Assembly: GCA_964570935.1 (NCBI GenBank)
Contig: CAZMZP010000032.1
Coordinates: forward strand, 1 to 37,301
Source of the DNA: JAFGJU01 sp964570935
GTDB lineage: Bacteria > Eisenbacteria > RBG-16-71-46 > JAFGJU01
DNA: 37,301 bases
Reading direction: 5' to 3'
In this document: piece after piece, positions 7,005-18,333 of the stretch
How positions within the stretch are numbered: position 1 is the first letter of the stretch
Layout of the letters: each line of letters begins with the position of its first letter
Position numbers and translations under genes: made by a program
The notes under the pieces: generated by a model
What the model saw: only the letters and a program-made list of their open reading frames with translations
Databases searched by the model: none
Told to the model about the DNA's origin: nothing

Positions 7005-8004
7005 CGCTGTCCCCGCTTGGTCCCCTGCTCTGTGACGCGGACTCTCTTCTTAGAGCGTCCAGCAGATTCATTATATCAGAAGGAGGTCCGGCTTCAAAAG
7101 AAAGTAGTCGGCCCGTGCCGGGGTGCTCAAACCTGAGCGCGGTGGCGTGCAGGGCCGGCCGGTCCACGCTGCGAAGCAGTTCGGACGCCGCCTTTCTCTC
7201 GCTTCCGCCCAGACGCGACGCGGCCTTCGTGCGGCCGCCGTACTGCGGGTCTCCGAAGACCGGGTGTCCCAGGTGCGCGAAGTGAACTCTTATCTGGTGT
7301 GTCCTGCCGGTCTCGAGCGTTGCCGAAACCAGGGTCGCGAAGCGGAACCTCTCCAGGACCTCGAACCGGGTCGCGGCCTGCCTGCCCCTCCGCGAGTCCA
7401 CGGCCATCTTCTTCCGGTGGTGCGCGCTCCGACCGATCGGGGCCTCTATCCTGCCCCGGTCGTGTCGAACAACACCCCAAACCACTGCCAAGTACCTCCT
7501 GACCGCCTCCCGGGAGGCAATCTGGCGCGCCAGGCCCAGATGGGCCTCGTCCGTCTTCGCGGCCACCATGAGGCCTGACGTGCCCTTGTCCAGCCTGTGA
7601 ACGATTCCCGGCCGCACCACTCCGCCGATTCCGGACAAGTCCTTGCAGTGCCCCAGGAGCGCGTTCACCAGAGTGCCGGCCTTCACGCCGGCACCCGGAT
7701 GGACCACCATGCCCGCCGGCTTGTTGACTACTATGAGCTGTTCGTCCTCGAACAGCACGTCGAGGGGTATGTTCTCGGGCTTGAGCGCGCTGGGGCAGGG
7801 CTCGGGCAGGGACAGCACTATCTCCTCGCCCGCCTTGACCCTGTGGCTGGTCTTGACTTCCCTGCCGCCCGCCAGGACGTGGCCTTCACGTATGAGCCTC
7901 TGCGCCTGGGAGCGCGTCAGCCGCGGGAAGAGGACCGCGACGGTCGCGTCCAGCCGCTGCCCCGCGTGTTCGGGGGGGACGTTTTTCCTTTGGACGTCTG
8001 GCAT
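6991..8004 (-). CDS. rluD: 23S rRNA pseudouridine synthase, RluD family
   Basis: 337 residues. An S4 RNA-binding domain lies at about 14-65 (QRLDATVAVLFPRLTRSQAQ), followed by the pseudouridine synthase domain with motif HRLDKGTSGL and catalytic Asp139. Downstream family motifs RRYLAVV and GRTHQIRVHFAHLGHPVFGD are intact. RluD-type enzymes modify helix 69 of 23S rRNA. The gene follows lspA with an 83-nt gap, the common lspA-rluD order, and its 3' end overlaps the RsbW-like gene. The last 25 residues or so are a hydrophilic, low-conservation tail. Confidence 0.93.
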   Translation of the reverse strand: MPDVQRKNVPPEHAGQRLDATVAVLFPRLTRSQAQRLIREGHVLAGGREVKTSHRVKAGEEIVLSLPEPCPSALKPENIPLDVLFEDEQLIVVNKPAGMVVHPGAGVKAGTLVNALLGHCKDLSGIGGVVRPGIVHRLDKGTSGLMVAAKTDEAHLGLARQIASREAVRRYLAVVWGVVRHDRGRIEAPIGRSAHHRKKMAVDSRRGRQAATRFEVLERFRFATLVSATLETGRTHQIRVHFAHLGHPVFGDPQYGGRTKAASRLGGSERKAASELLRSVDRPALHATALRFEHPGTGRLLSFEAGPPSDIMNLLDALRRESASQSRGPSGDSGERK

Positions 8005-8087
8005 TCAAACTCCGAGCGGGGTCGGGGTGACCGCGTCGCTTGCCGGGGCCGGCGCACTTCGGGTCTATCCGGGCCGCGCTTGTAGGA

Positions 8088-8543
8088 CTACGACTGTTTC
8101 TTGGTGAAAATGGAATGATAGCAGAAAAGCACGACGCCGGCAGTTATGGCGATGTCGGCGACGTTGAAGACGGGCCACCTGTGGAGTTTCCAGCCCATAT
8201 CGACGAAATCCACTACCTCCCCCAACCGCATCCTGTCCGCGAGGTTGCCCAGGGCTCCGCCGAGCACGAGCGTAAGCGGAAACGAGAATGGACTGCCTCG
8301 TCTCCTCGATCTGAAGATGAGAAACACCACGGCCGCGGCCGCGAGGAGCGTTGTGAGGACCAAAGGCAAGTTCCTGCCGGAAAGCATGCCGAAGGCGGCG
8401 CCGGAGTTCTGCACGAGGGTCAGCCTGACAAAATCGGAGACGACGGGGACGGACTCACCGCGCCGCATCAAGAGCAGCACGGCAACCTTCGAGGCCTGGT
8501 CGAGCAGGAGCACGGAGCAGACCACTATCAGAAGTCTCTTCAA
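8088..8543 (-). CDS. lspA: Lipoprotein signal peptidase (signal peptidase II)
   Basis: Inner-membrane aspartyl protease of 151 residues with four hydrophobic helices. It cleaves prolipoprotein signal peptides after lipidation. The family motifs are present: DQASK near residue 15, VQNSGAAFG at 44-52, GNLADRMRLGEVVDFVD with catalytic Asp112, and FNVADI with catalytic Asp130. The start is a TTG at 8543 with GAGG about 7 nt upstream. It lies between the DksA-like gene (9-nt gap) and rluD, matching the conserved ileS-lspA-rluD order. Confidence 0.95.
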   Translation of the reverse strand: MKRLLIVVCSVLLLDQASKVAVLLLMRRGESVPVVSDFVRLTLVQNSGAAFGMLSGRNLPLVLTTLLAAAAVVFLIFRSRRRGSPFSFPLTLVLGGALGNLADRMRLGEVVDFVDMGWKLHRWPVFNVADIAITAGVVLFCYHSIFTKKQS

Positions 8544-8552
8544 AATCCTGCC

Positions 8553-8936
8553 TCACTTCCCGTGAGTCGCTTTCTCTTCCTTCTCCTTGCACTTTATGCA
8601 CAGCCTCGCGTGCGGGACGACTTCGAGACGCTCCCGGGATATGGCCTGCCCGCAGGCCTCGCAGTTCCCGAAGTCCTCCTTGTACAACCGCCTGAGCGCC
8701 TCGTTGATGTGATACAGCAGCCTGCCCTCGGCCGAGGCGAACAGGAACGCCTTCTCTCTTTCCATCGCGTCCGTGCCCAGGTCGGCCATGTGGGACGTGT
8801 AGGCCGACAGGTCCCCCGAAGACTCTTTGAGTGTCTGGCTGAGGACGTCCTTCTCCAGATGGGCGAGCTGCTTCAGCAGCTTCTCTCTCTCTTCCAGGAG
8901 TCGTTTCTCAAAGTACGCAATGTCCTTCTTGTTCAC
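8553..8936 (-). CDS. DksA/TraR-family zinc-finger regulator
   Basis: A coiled-coil N-terminal half (KRLLEEREKLLKQLAHLEKD) and a C-terminal four-Cys zinc finger (CEACG then CIKC) mark this as a DksA/TraR/YteA-type protein that enters the RNA polymerase secondary channel. Start choice: the GTG at 8936 has AAAGGTG about 5 nt upstream and gives the family-typical beginning (V)NKKDIAYFEKRLL, 127 residues. The frame stays open up to a GTG at 9011, but that start has a poorly placed ribosome-binding site and would add 25 unconserved residues. The gene sits between ileS and lspA, an insertion also seen in other phyla. Confidence 0.88.
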   Translation of the reverse strand: MNKKDIAYFEKRLLEEREKLLKQLAHLEKDVLSQTLKESSGDLSAYTSHMADLGTDAMEREKAFLFASAEGRLLYHINEALRRLYKEDFGNCEACGQAISRERLEVVPHARLCIKCKEKEEKATHGK

Positions 8937-9030
8937 TGCTGTCACCTTTCTCGAGCGCATTCGCTGTTTGTGAGCCGTCGTTCGAGCCGGCTGAAACGGC
9001 CGTTCGACCACCTCCCGACCGCCCTACGTA

Positions 9031-12252
<3,222 letters not shown>

Positions 12253-12358
12253 GCTTTCTCTTCCGGTGTGGCGCCCAGGGCAGGCGCGCCGCGCGACCCC
12301 TCCCGCGCCGTCCGGTCCTTTCCGAGCCGCGGCCTCGCCCCCGTGGTTGCAGCCGGCC

Positions 12359-13189
12359 CTAGATGCGGCTCAGCACGTCCATCACTATCTTGGCCAGCTT
12401 CGGTTCCGCCTCTTCGGCGACCCTGAGTATCTTTTCTATGTCGGCGGGCTCGAGCGCGTCGAACACGCATTTGTCGGTCACGATCGAGAGCCCGAGCACC
12501 TTCATTCCGCCGTGTATCGCGACCAGGTTCTCCGGCACCACCGACATGCCGACTACGTCCGCGCCGATCTGGTGCAGGAACTTGTATTCCGCCTCGGTTT
12601 CCAGATTCGGACCCGAAACGGCCACCAGCACGGCGGCGTGGGCCCTGACGGCGGCCCTCGCGGCCGCCTCCTGCGCGAGCTTTATGAGGCCCCTGTCGTA
12701 CGCCCGGCTCATGTCCGGAAAGCGTGGACCAATCTCGTCGTCGTTGGGACCGATGAGAGGGTTGTCTCCCATCAGGTTCATGTGGTCGCGGATGATGGCC
12801 ACGTCACCGGGCTCGAAGTCCTGGTTCATCGCGCCCACGGCGCTGGAGAGGATCAGCACCCTGGCGCCCAGGGCCCGCATCACACGCACCGGGAAGGCCA
12901 CCTGCTGCATGGTGTAGCCCTCGTAGAAGTGGACCCTTCCGCGCATAAGCACGACCGGCTTGCCGGCCAGCCTCCCCAGCAGGAGCTCTCCCGCGTGGTA
13001 CTCGACCGTGCTTACGGGGAAATTGGGTATCTTTGCGTACGGGATCGTGGCGTCGGCCTCCAGATGCCTAGCGAGCTGACCCAGACCCGTTCCCAGGATT
13101 ATGCCGACCTCGGGCGTGACCCGCGACTGCGTCCGTATGAACGACGCTGCTTCGTCTATTCGTTTCTTGAGTTCACCGGCCAACTTCAC
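12359..13189 (-). CDS. Purine nucleoside phosphorylase (trimeric PNP/MTAP family)
   Basis: 276-residue phosphorylase cleaving purine nucleosides with phosphate to base plus ribose-1-phosphate. Motifs are ILGTGLG (phosphate loop), GRVHFYEGY, SAVGAMN, GPNLETEAEY with Glu201, and GMSVVPE. The base-recognition Asn of human PNP (Asn243 in ITNK) aligns with Asp239 here (VTDK). An Asp at that position is known to let human PNP accept 6-amino purines, so the substrate range may include adenosine. The start is GTG and overlaps the yggU stop by 4 nt (GTGA), so the two are translationally coupled. Confidence 0.92.
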   Translation of the reverse strand: MKLAGELKKRIDEAASFIRTQSRVTPEVGIILGTGLGQLARHLEADATIPYAKIPNFPVSTVEYHAGELLLGRLAGKPVVLMRGRVHFYEGYTMQQVAFPVRVMRALGARVLILSSAVGAMNQDFEPGDVAIIRDHMNLMGDNPLIGPNDDEIGPRFPDMSRAYDRGLIKLAQEAAARAAVRAHAAVLVAVSGPNLETEAEYKFLHQIGADVVGMSVVPENLVAIHGGMKVLGLSIVTDKCVFDALEPADIEKILRVAEEAEPKLAKIVMDVLSRI

Positions 13190-13455
13190 ACCCCCTTCAG
13201 CGGTGTTGCAATTGTGGTGTGATTGACTCCTTCGATGGACACCATCTTGATCCTGGACGTGTGTCCCCTCACAATTTTGACGGCCGATTCCGCCACCCCG
13301 AACCTGCTCGCCAGCAGGCTCACCAGTTCCCTGTTGGCCTCTCCCCTGACCGGCGGCGCCTTCAGTTTCACCTTGAGACTCCCGTCGGCCATGGTTCCCA
13401 GGACCTCTGTCCGTTGAGCTCCGGGCTGCACCCTGACTGTGAGCAGAATACCCAC
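13186..13455 (-). CDS. yggU: YggU/DUF167 family protein
   Basis: 89-residue DUF167 protein with the family signatures VRVQPGAQRTEV, LKVKLKAPPVRGEANREL and VKIVRGHTSRIKMV. The function is not established in any organism, but the gene recurs beside yggS, yggT and divIVA. The start is a GTG at 13455, 5 nt after the divIVA stop. The stop overlaps the next gene's GTG. Confidence 0.9.
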   Translation of the reverse strand: MGILLTVRVQPGAQRTEVLGTMADGSLKVKLKAPPVRGEANRELVSLLASRFGVAESAVKIVRGHTSRIKMVSIEGVNHTTIATPLKGV

Positions 13456-13460
13456 GGACC

Positions 13461-14168
13461 CTACTCGCCCTCCCTCGTCCTCACCTCGACGTAGGGCGCT
13501 TGCTCGTGAAGCGTCTCGTTCTGCGCGGGCCGCGCATCGGCCTCCGGCTGAGGCGTCTCGAACCCGACCTGTCCCGGCGCGCCGGACTGCTCAGGTCCGC
13601 CGGCCTCGCACGAGGCGTCGGAAAGCCCCGCCCCCGATCCCCCGCGCTGGGCGTCCGGACCGAACGAGATGGAATGCTGTGATTCCCTGAGCCGTTCTAT
13701 CGTCTCCCGCTCCTCCTCCGTGTCCACAGAGTGGAACCTCAGCAGTTTGAGCTGAGTCTCTATCAGGGAGCGTAGACGCGCGATGTAGACTTCCTTTTGG
13801 TTCTGAAGCTCAACGATTTCTCGCCTGAGCTCACTCGCCCTTCGCGTGGTGTCGTCCAGTATCCTGTCCGCCCTGAGCTCCGCGTCCCTCAGGATGAGCT
13901 CGGCCTCTTTCCGGGAGTTCTCCCTGGACTCGTTGCTGACCCGGTCGGCGGTGATCAGCGTGTCGCGCAAGGCGGTCTCGACTTTCCTGTATTCCTCCAC
14001 CTGGGACTCGAGGACCTCCGCCTTGTGTCCGAGCTCTCTGTTCTCGTTGACGAGACTCTCCATTTCGTCCGCGACTATGCCCAGAAAGATGCGCACTTCC
14101 TCCGGGTCGGCCCCACGCACCACCTTCTTGAAATGCTGATTCCTTACGTCAACCGGTGCGATCTTCAA
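13461..14168 (-). CDS. divIVA: DivIVA-domain cell division/polarity protein
   Basis: Coiled-coil protein of 235 residues. The DivIVA/GpsB N-terminal module (KIAPVDVRNQHFKKVVRGADPEEV) would sense membrane curvature. A long Glu/Arg-rich coiled coil (about 35-165) and a disordered Pro/Gly/Glu-rich tail follow. Start choice: GGAGGT lies 7 nt before a TTG at 14168 that gives the family-typical start; a GTG at 14177 directly abuts that ribosome-binding site and is less likely. The gene lies between yggS and yggU, as in many Gram-positive and other genomes, which implies a role in septum placement or growth polarity. Confidence 0.88.
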   Translation of the reverse strand: MKIAPVDVRNQHFKKVVRGADPEEVRIFLGIVADEMESLVNENRELGHKAEVLESQVEEYRKVETALRDTLITADRVSNESRENSRKEAELILRDAELRADRILDDTTRRASELRREIVELQNQKEVYIARLRSLIETQLKLLRFHSVDTEEERETIERLRESQHSISFGPDAQRGGSGAGLSDASCEAGGPEQSGAPGQVGFETPQPEADARPAQNETLHEQAPYVEVRTREGE

Positions 14169-14285
14169 TTCCGTCACCTCCAGTCAGGTCTTGAGTCGTC
14201 CGCGCGGCTGTCCCCGTGCCCGCCGGACCAGAGCCGGGCTCGCCACGCGCGTCGCCGGCCAGGACCTCACCGCCGTGGGCCGGGG

Positions 14286-15008
14286 TCACTGTCTCGGGCC
14301 GAATATCGCCGTGCCCACTCTTATCAGGGTCGCGCCTTCCTCGATCGCCACCTCGAAGTCGCCGCTCATCCCCATGGAGAGGACGTTCATCTCCACGGCC
14401 GGGAGCCCCAGCTTCGAGACGCGGTCCGCCAGGTTCCGCAGCAGGACGAACGCTTGCCGCGCTTCCTCAGGACTCTCCACCAGCGGGCCGACCGTCATGA
14501 GCCCCTTCACCCTGATCCCTTCCAGCACACATATCTCTTCGACTGCCGCTTCCAGGTCCTCCGGCCTGAAGCCGAACTTGCTGGCCTCGCCGGAGGTGTT
14601 CACCTCGAGGAGTACGTCCGCCCGCGGGCGGGTCCGGGATTGCTCCTCGATGACGCGCTGGCTTATCGCTTCGGCCAGCTTCACGCTGTCAACGGACTGG
14701 ATGACGTCGAATATCTCCAGCGCGCGTTTTACCTTGTTGGTCTGTAAATGTCCGACCATGTGCCAGGTCACCTTGCGGCCTATCTTGTCGAACTTGCCCG
14801 AGGCCTCCTGCACCCTGTTCTCGCCCACGTGCTTCACCCCGAGCCGGATGGCCTCCTCGATTAGCTCGACCGGCGCCGTCTTCGCCACAGCGACGACGGT
14901 GACGCCGGCCGGGTCTCTCCCGGCCCTCGCGGCCGCAGCCGCCATTCTCTCTTCGAGGCCCTTGAGCCTCGACCCTATGCCGGATTCACCCATTGCAGAA
15001 CGGACCAC
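14286..15008 (-). CDS. yggS: YggS-family pyridoxal-phosphate homeostasis protein
   Basis: 240-residue PLP-binding protein of the YggS/PLPBP family with an alanine-racemase-like TIM barrel. The PLP lysine is Lys43 in VAVAKTAP. HVGENRVQEA, WHMVGHLQTNKV, QSVDS, LLEVNTSGEASKFG and LSMGMSGDFEVAIEEG follow the family order. It maintains vitamin B6 and amino acid balance without known catalysis. The start is a GTG at 15008 with AGGAG 6 nt upstream. It is the first gene of the housekeeping run, with a promoter at 15125-15153. Confidence 0.94.
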   Translation of the reverse strand: MVRSAMGESGIGSRLKGLEERMAAAAARAGRDPAGVTVVAVAKTAPVELIEEAIRLGVKHVGENRVQEASGKFDKIGRKVTWHMVGHLQTNKVKRALEIFDVIQSVDSVKLAEAISQRVIEEQSRTRPRADVLLEVNTSGEASKFGFRPEDLEAAVEEICVLEGIRVKGLMTVGPLVESPEEARQAFVLLRNLADRVSKLGLPAVEMNVLSMGMSGDFEVAIEEGATLIRVGTAIFGPRQ

Positions 15009-15124
15009 CTATCGCTCCTGAAGATGCCGCCGCCCGGCGCTGACGCGGCGCCCGGCGCAGAATCGCGCCATGACCTCGCGCTGGGCCATCCAACCCGGCG
15101 CAACGTCGCGTCCGTAAACCTTTT

Positions 15125-15153
15125 ACTATAGTCACCCGTCGGGGCGGGCGCAA
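15125..15153 (-). promoter_or_regulatory. Likely sigma-70 promoter of the yggS-to-larE run
   Basis: On the minus strand TTGCGC is followed after 17 nt by TATAGT, giving a leader of about 110 nt for yggS. The -10 matches at five of six positions and the -35 at three. The rest of 15009-15271 shows no gene. Confidence 0.45.
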
Positions 15154-15271
15154 CAGAGAAATCCTGCCCTAAGCGGAATGCCACGCCGCCTGCCGAGCGT
15201 GCGCCAGGGCTGCGCTGGTGCCTCGGACACACTCGCCGAATACTCAGCCCGGCACGGCTGCCGGAGTAGCG

Positions 15272-15454
15272 TCAAGAGTTCTGGGTAAATTGGGTTGATG
15301 GCACGGGCTGTCCCTCCGCATTCTTCGTGTTGTACTGTGCTACCTGGGCATAGAAGTTCCTGTCCAGACTGGGCATGTTGGGCAGCACTCGCATCGTCCT
15401 GAGCCGGCGTCTCACCTTCTCGAAGAACCGCTCCAGCGGGTTGGTGGTGCTCAT
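15272..15454 (-). pseudogene. C-terminal remnant of a transposase (IS256/mutator-like)
   Basis: A 60-codon fragment beginning STTNPLERFFEKVRRRLRTM and continuing PNMPSLDRNFYAQVAQYN. The T-T-N-x-L/I-E-R-x-x-x-x-x-R-R-R-x-R pattern is typical of the C-terminal part of mutator-family transposases. The DDE catalytic region upstream is missing: the frame above the fragment has no transposase-like sequence. No intact terminal inverted repeats were identified. It marks an old insertion at the point where gene orientation flips. Confidence 0.6.
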
Positions 15455-15484
15455 AGCGAACGTGCAGCAGAGTCGGACGATTCG

Positions 15485-15512
15485 GCGGCGGGCGGATACA
15501 TCGGCCCGCCGC
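15485..15512. other. Perfect 9-bp GC-rich inverted repeat
   Basis: GCGGCGGGC (15485-15493) and GCCCGCCGC (15504-15512) flank a 10-nt spacer just upstream of the transposase fragment. On the plus strand it is followed by TTTC only, so terminator function is weak. It could equally be a remnant of the insertion element. Confidence 0.4.
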
Positions 15513-15561
15513 TTTCATCAAGCCGCTGAACCCCGGCGGAATGTGGGAGTAACAAATATTC

Positions 15562-15591
15562 TTGTCATGCAATGCGGAGGTATTGCATAAT
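15562..15591 (+). promoter_or_regulatory. Sigma-70 promoter for the DUF378 gene
   Basis: TTGTCA, an 18-nt spacer, then CATAAT, both hexamers matching the consensus at five of six. It ends 22 nt before the start codon and gives a very short leader. Confidence 0.6.
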
Positions 15592-15613
15592 TCCTCTTAA
15601 GGGGGTGATGCGC

Positions 15614-15820
15614 ATGAAGAAGCTCGCTGCGCTGGATTTGATTGCCCTTATCCTCATCATCGTAGGTGGTCTCAATTGGGGTCTGGTGGGGGCCTTCAGG
15701 TTCGACCTCGTCGCCGCGATTTTCGGCGAGATGTCGATTATTGCCCGGATCGTGTACGTTCTGGTTGGTTTGTCGGCAATCTACGGCATACTGATGCTCG
15801 GTAAGCTAGGGAAGAAGTAA
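15614..15820 (+). CDS. DUF378 small membrane protein
   Basis: 68-residue protein with two transmembrane helices and the DUF378 (YuzA-like) signatures LIALILIIVGGLNWGLVG and ARIVYVLVGLSAIYGIL. The function is unknown in the family. Start choice: AAGGGGG lies 8 nt before the ATG at 15614. An ATG 6 nt earlier is too close to it, and an in-frame ATG at 15572 lies upstream of the ribosome-binding site. It stands alone between a promoter and a strong terminator. Confidence 0.88.
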   Translation: MKKLAALDLIALILIIVGGLNWGLVGAFRFDLVAAIFGEMSIIARIVYVLVGLSAIYGILMLGKLGKK

Positions 15821-15827
15821 TACCGGG

Positions 15828-15860
15828 GGCGGGGGAGGAGTCATCTCCCCCGCCGTGTTT
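15828..15860 (+). terminator. Rho-independent terminator after the DUF378 gene
   Basis: A perfect 10-bp stem (15828-15837 with 15845-15854) with a 7-nt loop, followed by GTGTTTC. It begins 7 nt after the stop codon. Confidence 0.8.
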
Positions 15861-15888
15861 CCCCCCAGGCGGGTACGATCGCCGCCGC

Positions 15889-15917
15889 TTGACATGCCCT
15901 CCCGACGTCAGTACAAT
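15889..15917 (+). promoter_or_regulatory. Sigma-70 promoter for the beta-barrel/sorting-tail gene pair
   Basis: Consensus TTGACA, 17-nt spacer, TACAAT. The predicted start near 15924 gives a leader of about 54 nt. Confidence 0.8.
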
Positions 15918-15977
15918 TCTCGCTAACCCCACACCACGCCAGCACGCGAACGGCCCACGTGGCCTCTGGAGCATGCA

Positions 15978-16766
15978 TTGACCTTGGTGCCGAGCGAGAG
16001 TCGCCCCTTAATCCTTCTCGTCACGAGCCTGATCATAGCGGTTTGCGTATGGTCGGTCAGTGCCGAGGCACAGAGTCGGTCGGTACTAATTGAGGCCCCG
16101 CGCCGCGCATTTGGTGAAGTCTCGTTCGGCTTCAAGAGCGGCCTGAGTCTTTCCCAGCACACGGGCACTGAGGTTCGTAATGCCGAATACACGGTCAAGA
16201 GCCATTGGCGGACGGGTTTCGTTGCGGGCGCTTTCCTGTGCGTCCCTGTGACCTCTCGTTTCGGCATACAGCAGGAAGTCCTGTACGTTCAAAAGGGCTC
16301 GCGGCAAGACATCGGCGTCAAGATTCTGGACATACCCACTGTGCTCGACGTCACGTACGACGCCGACTACATCGAAATCCCAGTCCTGATGAAACTCACC
16401 TGGGTGCAGGGCAAAAGGACCACCTTCTATTCGTTGGCGGGCACCGCCCTCTCGCTGATGGTCCGGGACCGGTACGTACTCACGGGTGAGATTGACGACG
16501 GAAGTCAGGTAGTTCCGCTTCGCGCGGACGCGGACATGTCGGAGGTGGACATGTTCGACTACTCGTTTGTATACGGCCTCGGCCTCGAAACAAACTTTTG
16601 GAACCGCAAGGTGTTCCTCGAGCACCGCTTCGTCCTCGGGTGGAACATCCTGTCGATGCCGACGTACGCGTACATTCCGTTCGGGGACGAGAGAATACTC
16701 ATAGAGAACGACCCGGTCTCGCTCAAGAACCAGGCGCATCTCATCATGGTCGGAATCGCTTTCTAG
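15978..16766 (+). CDS. Outer-membrane beta-barrel protein (PorT/OmpA-barrel-like)
   Basis: 262 residues with a signal segment (PLILLVTSLIIAVCVWSVSA). The rest alternates polar and hydrophobic residues in strands typical of an eight-stranded barrel: FGEVSFGFKSGLSLSQ near the start, RFGIQQEVLYVQKGSR, DYIEIPVLMKLTW, and a final strand AHLIMVGIAF ending in Phe, as outer-membrane barrels do. IEIPVLMKL is characteristic of the PorT/OMP_b-brl_2 type seen in FCB bacteria. The start is a TTG at 15978 with GGAG 7 nt upstream. The next gene follows 10 nt later and is probably co-transcribed. Confidence 0.75.
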   Translation: MTLVPSESRPLILLVTSLIIAVCVWSVSAEAQSRSVLIEAPRRAFGEVSFGFKSGLSLSQHTGTEVRNAEYTVKSHWRTGFVAGAFLCVPVTSRFGIQQEVLYVQKGSRQDIGVKILDIPTVLDVTYDADYIEIPVLMKLTWVQGKRTTFYSLAGTALSLMVRDRYVLTGEIDDGSQVVPLRADADMSEVDMFDYSFVYGLGLETNFWNRKVFLEHRFVLGWNILSMPTYAYIPFGDERILIENDPVSLKNQAHLIMVGIAF

Positions 16767-16776
16767 GAGGGAATAG

Positions 16777-18255
16777 GTGGGAAGGTTTGCGCTCGCATTC
16801 TGTCTGCTCCTGCTGGGGTCTCGCGCTCACGCATACCAGTACTGGAACGATATACGCCACAGCGCGCTTATGCCGGACGGCAGCGTCGTCATCCGAGCAG
16901 AGAATCCGTCGGGCACCGGGATCGAGAACTACCTACTGTACGCCGGCGCCGGCATCGCCGAACAGGCGATGGTTCCGATTGCGGACGGACCCTCAACGGT
17001 CTCAGCCGCGGCGCCCGGGCCTGCGAGTTCCTCGCGGTCCTACGGCTTCCGGCTGATTCAGGGCGAGGAGCTTGACTTCATGCCCGTCCGCATCGCTGAC
17101 GGCGCGAGTCCGACGCCTTCCGACCTGACGCGTCTCGCCGAGGACCCAGCCGGTGACCACCTTTTCGGCTACGTGAACCTCGACCTCATAGACTGCCGCA
17201 TTAGTTTCTCGGGAACCAAGATATTCGCAGCCCTGAAGAACGCCGGGGGCGGATTCCCGGTGAGCTCGGGCCTCACATTCTTCGGATATCTGCTGGCCAT
17301 CGCCAACCCGGCGCTGTCAGATCCCGACACATTGTTCGCCCTGATGAATACGTTCAACATGCCTGGAATCATCACCCCGGGGCTTTACAGAATCACGGGA
17401 CCAGGCCTGGGGGACCTTACGAAGATTGGAGAAGTCACTGTTCAAGAGTTTCCGGCTGCGAATTCACTGCTTCTGTCATGCAACATCGCCGACCTGACGG
17501 CGGATGCGCACTTTTCGTCCTGGTTCAATCCGGCTGACCCGACGCTGGGCGTAGCTGGGTTCACGCAGCGGATCACGCTTCTGACCGGCGCCCAGGAGGC
17601 TGACCGAACGCCTGGGGGCCGTTGTTACTTACGCGAGCTTTCCATTTCTCCTGACGCGAATATGCTTCCAGTACTCACCGGACTCTCCATAGTCGGAATC
17701 GGCTCTGAGGCGTATGCGGGCGTGTACTACTTGGACTCCGACGGCAACTGCCCAGTCGTGGCCGAAATCGCCTTCGACGGAGGGGCTCCCTTCCTGATGT
17801 ACCCTCAGTCTCTCGACTACGGTTCACCCGTTGAGTACCGGACCGACGCCGGTATCCCGCCGCTTGCCGGCGACTCCTGGAGCCATGCCGTGGCGCGGTT
17901 CAGCGATAATCTATCAGACACAGTGGAAGCCGAGGCCGGGACCACCGGAATTGGCGACGAGGTGCTTGGAGTCACGCCACAGGCGCTCCGAGCGTCTATA
18001 GCGCCCAATCCGTTCAACTCGGCCGCCTCGGTCGAAATCCAGATGCCTCAAGCCGGTCAGCTGCTCGTCCAGGTCTTCGACGTAAGAGGGACCCTCGTGC
18101 GGACGATAGCGAGCTTCACCGCCGGGGCCGGTGTACGCCTGGTCACCTGGGACGGCCGGAACGCCGGAGGATTACCTTGCTCCTCAGGCCTCTACCTCTG
18201 CAAGATCTCCTCGCCGGAAAAGGTAGTCGTCGAGAAGATGCTCCTGCTGAGGTAG
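16777..18255 (+). CDS. Secreted protein with C-terminal FlgD/Por-type sorting domain
   Basis: 492 residues. A signal peptide (about 1-19) is followed by a body with no recognised fold. The C-terminal 85 or so residues fit the FlgD-like/T9SS type A sorting module: IAPNPFNSAASVEIQMPQAG, VFDVRGTLVRTI, VTWDGRNAGGLPCSSGLYL, and a terminal KVVVEKMLLLR. In FCB bacteria such tails direct export across the outer membrane and are often cleaved. The start is GTG with AGGAGGG at 6 nt spacing. It pairs with the beta-barrel gene just upstream; whether the two interact is unknown. No dedicated secretion machinery is in the window. Confidence 0.8.
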   Translation: MGRFALAFCLLLLGSRAHAYQYWNDIRHSALMPDGSVVIRAENPSGTGIENYLLYAGAGIAEQAMVPIADGPSTVSAAAPGPASSSRSYGFRLIQGEELDFMPVRIADGASPTPSDLTRLAEDPAGDHLFGYVNLDLIDCRISFSGTKIFAALKNAGGGFPVSSGLTFFGYLLAIANPALSDPDTLFALMNTFNMPGIITPGLYRITGPGLGDLTKIGEVTVQEFPAANSLLLSCNIADLTADAHFSSWFNPADPTLGVAGFTQRITLLTGAQEADRTPGGRCYLRELSISPDANMLPVLTGLSIVGIGSEAYAGVYYLDSDGNCPVVAEIAFDGGAPFLMYPQSLDYGSPVEYRTDAGIPPLAGDSWSHAVARFSDNLSDTVEAEAGTTGIGDEVLGVTPQALRASIAPNPFNSAASVEIQMPQAGQLLVQVFDVRGTLVRTIASFTAGAGVRLVTWDGRNAGGLPCSSGLYLCKISSPEKVVVEKMLLLR

Positions 18256-18333
18256 TCCTCAAGCGACTCGCGCGTCCTCACCGCCAGCCGCAGCTTGCGA
18301 GAGTACGTCGGCGGCGCCCCCGGCCGTTTCCGG

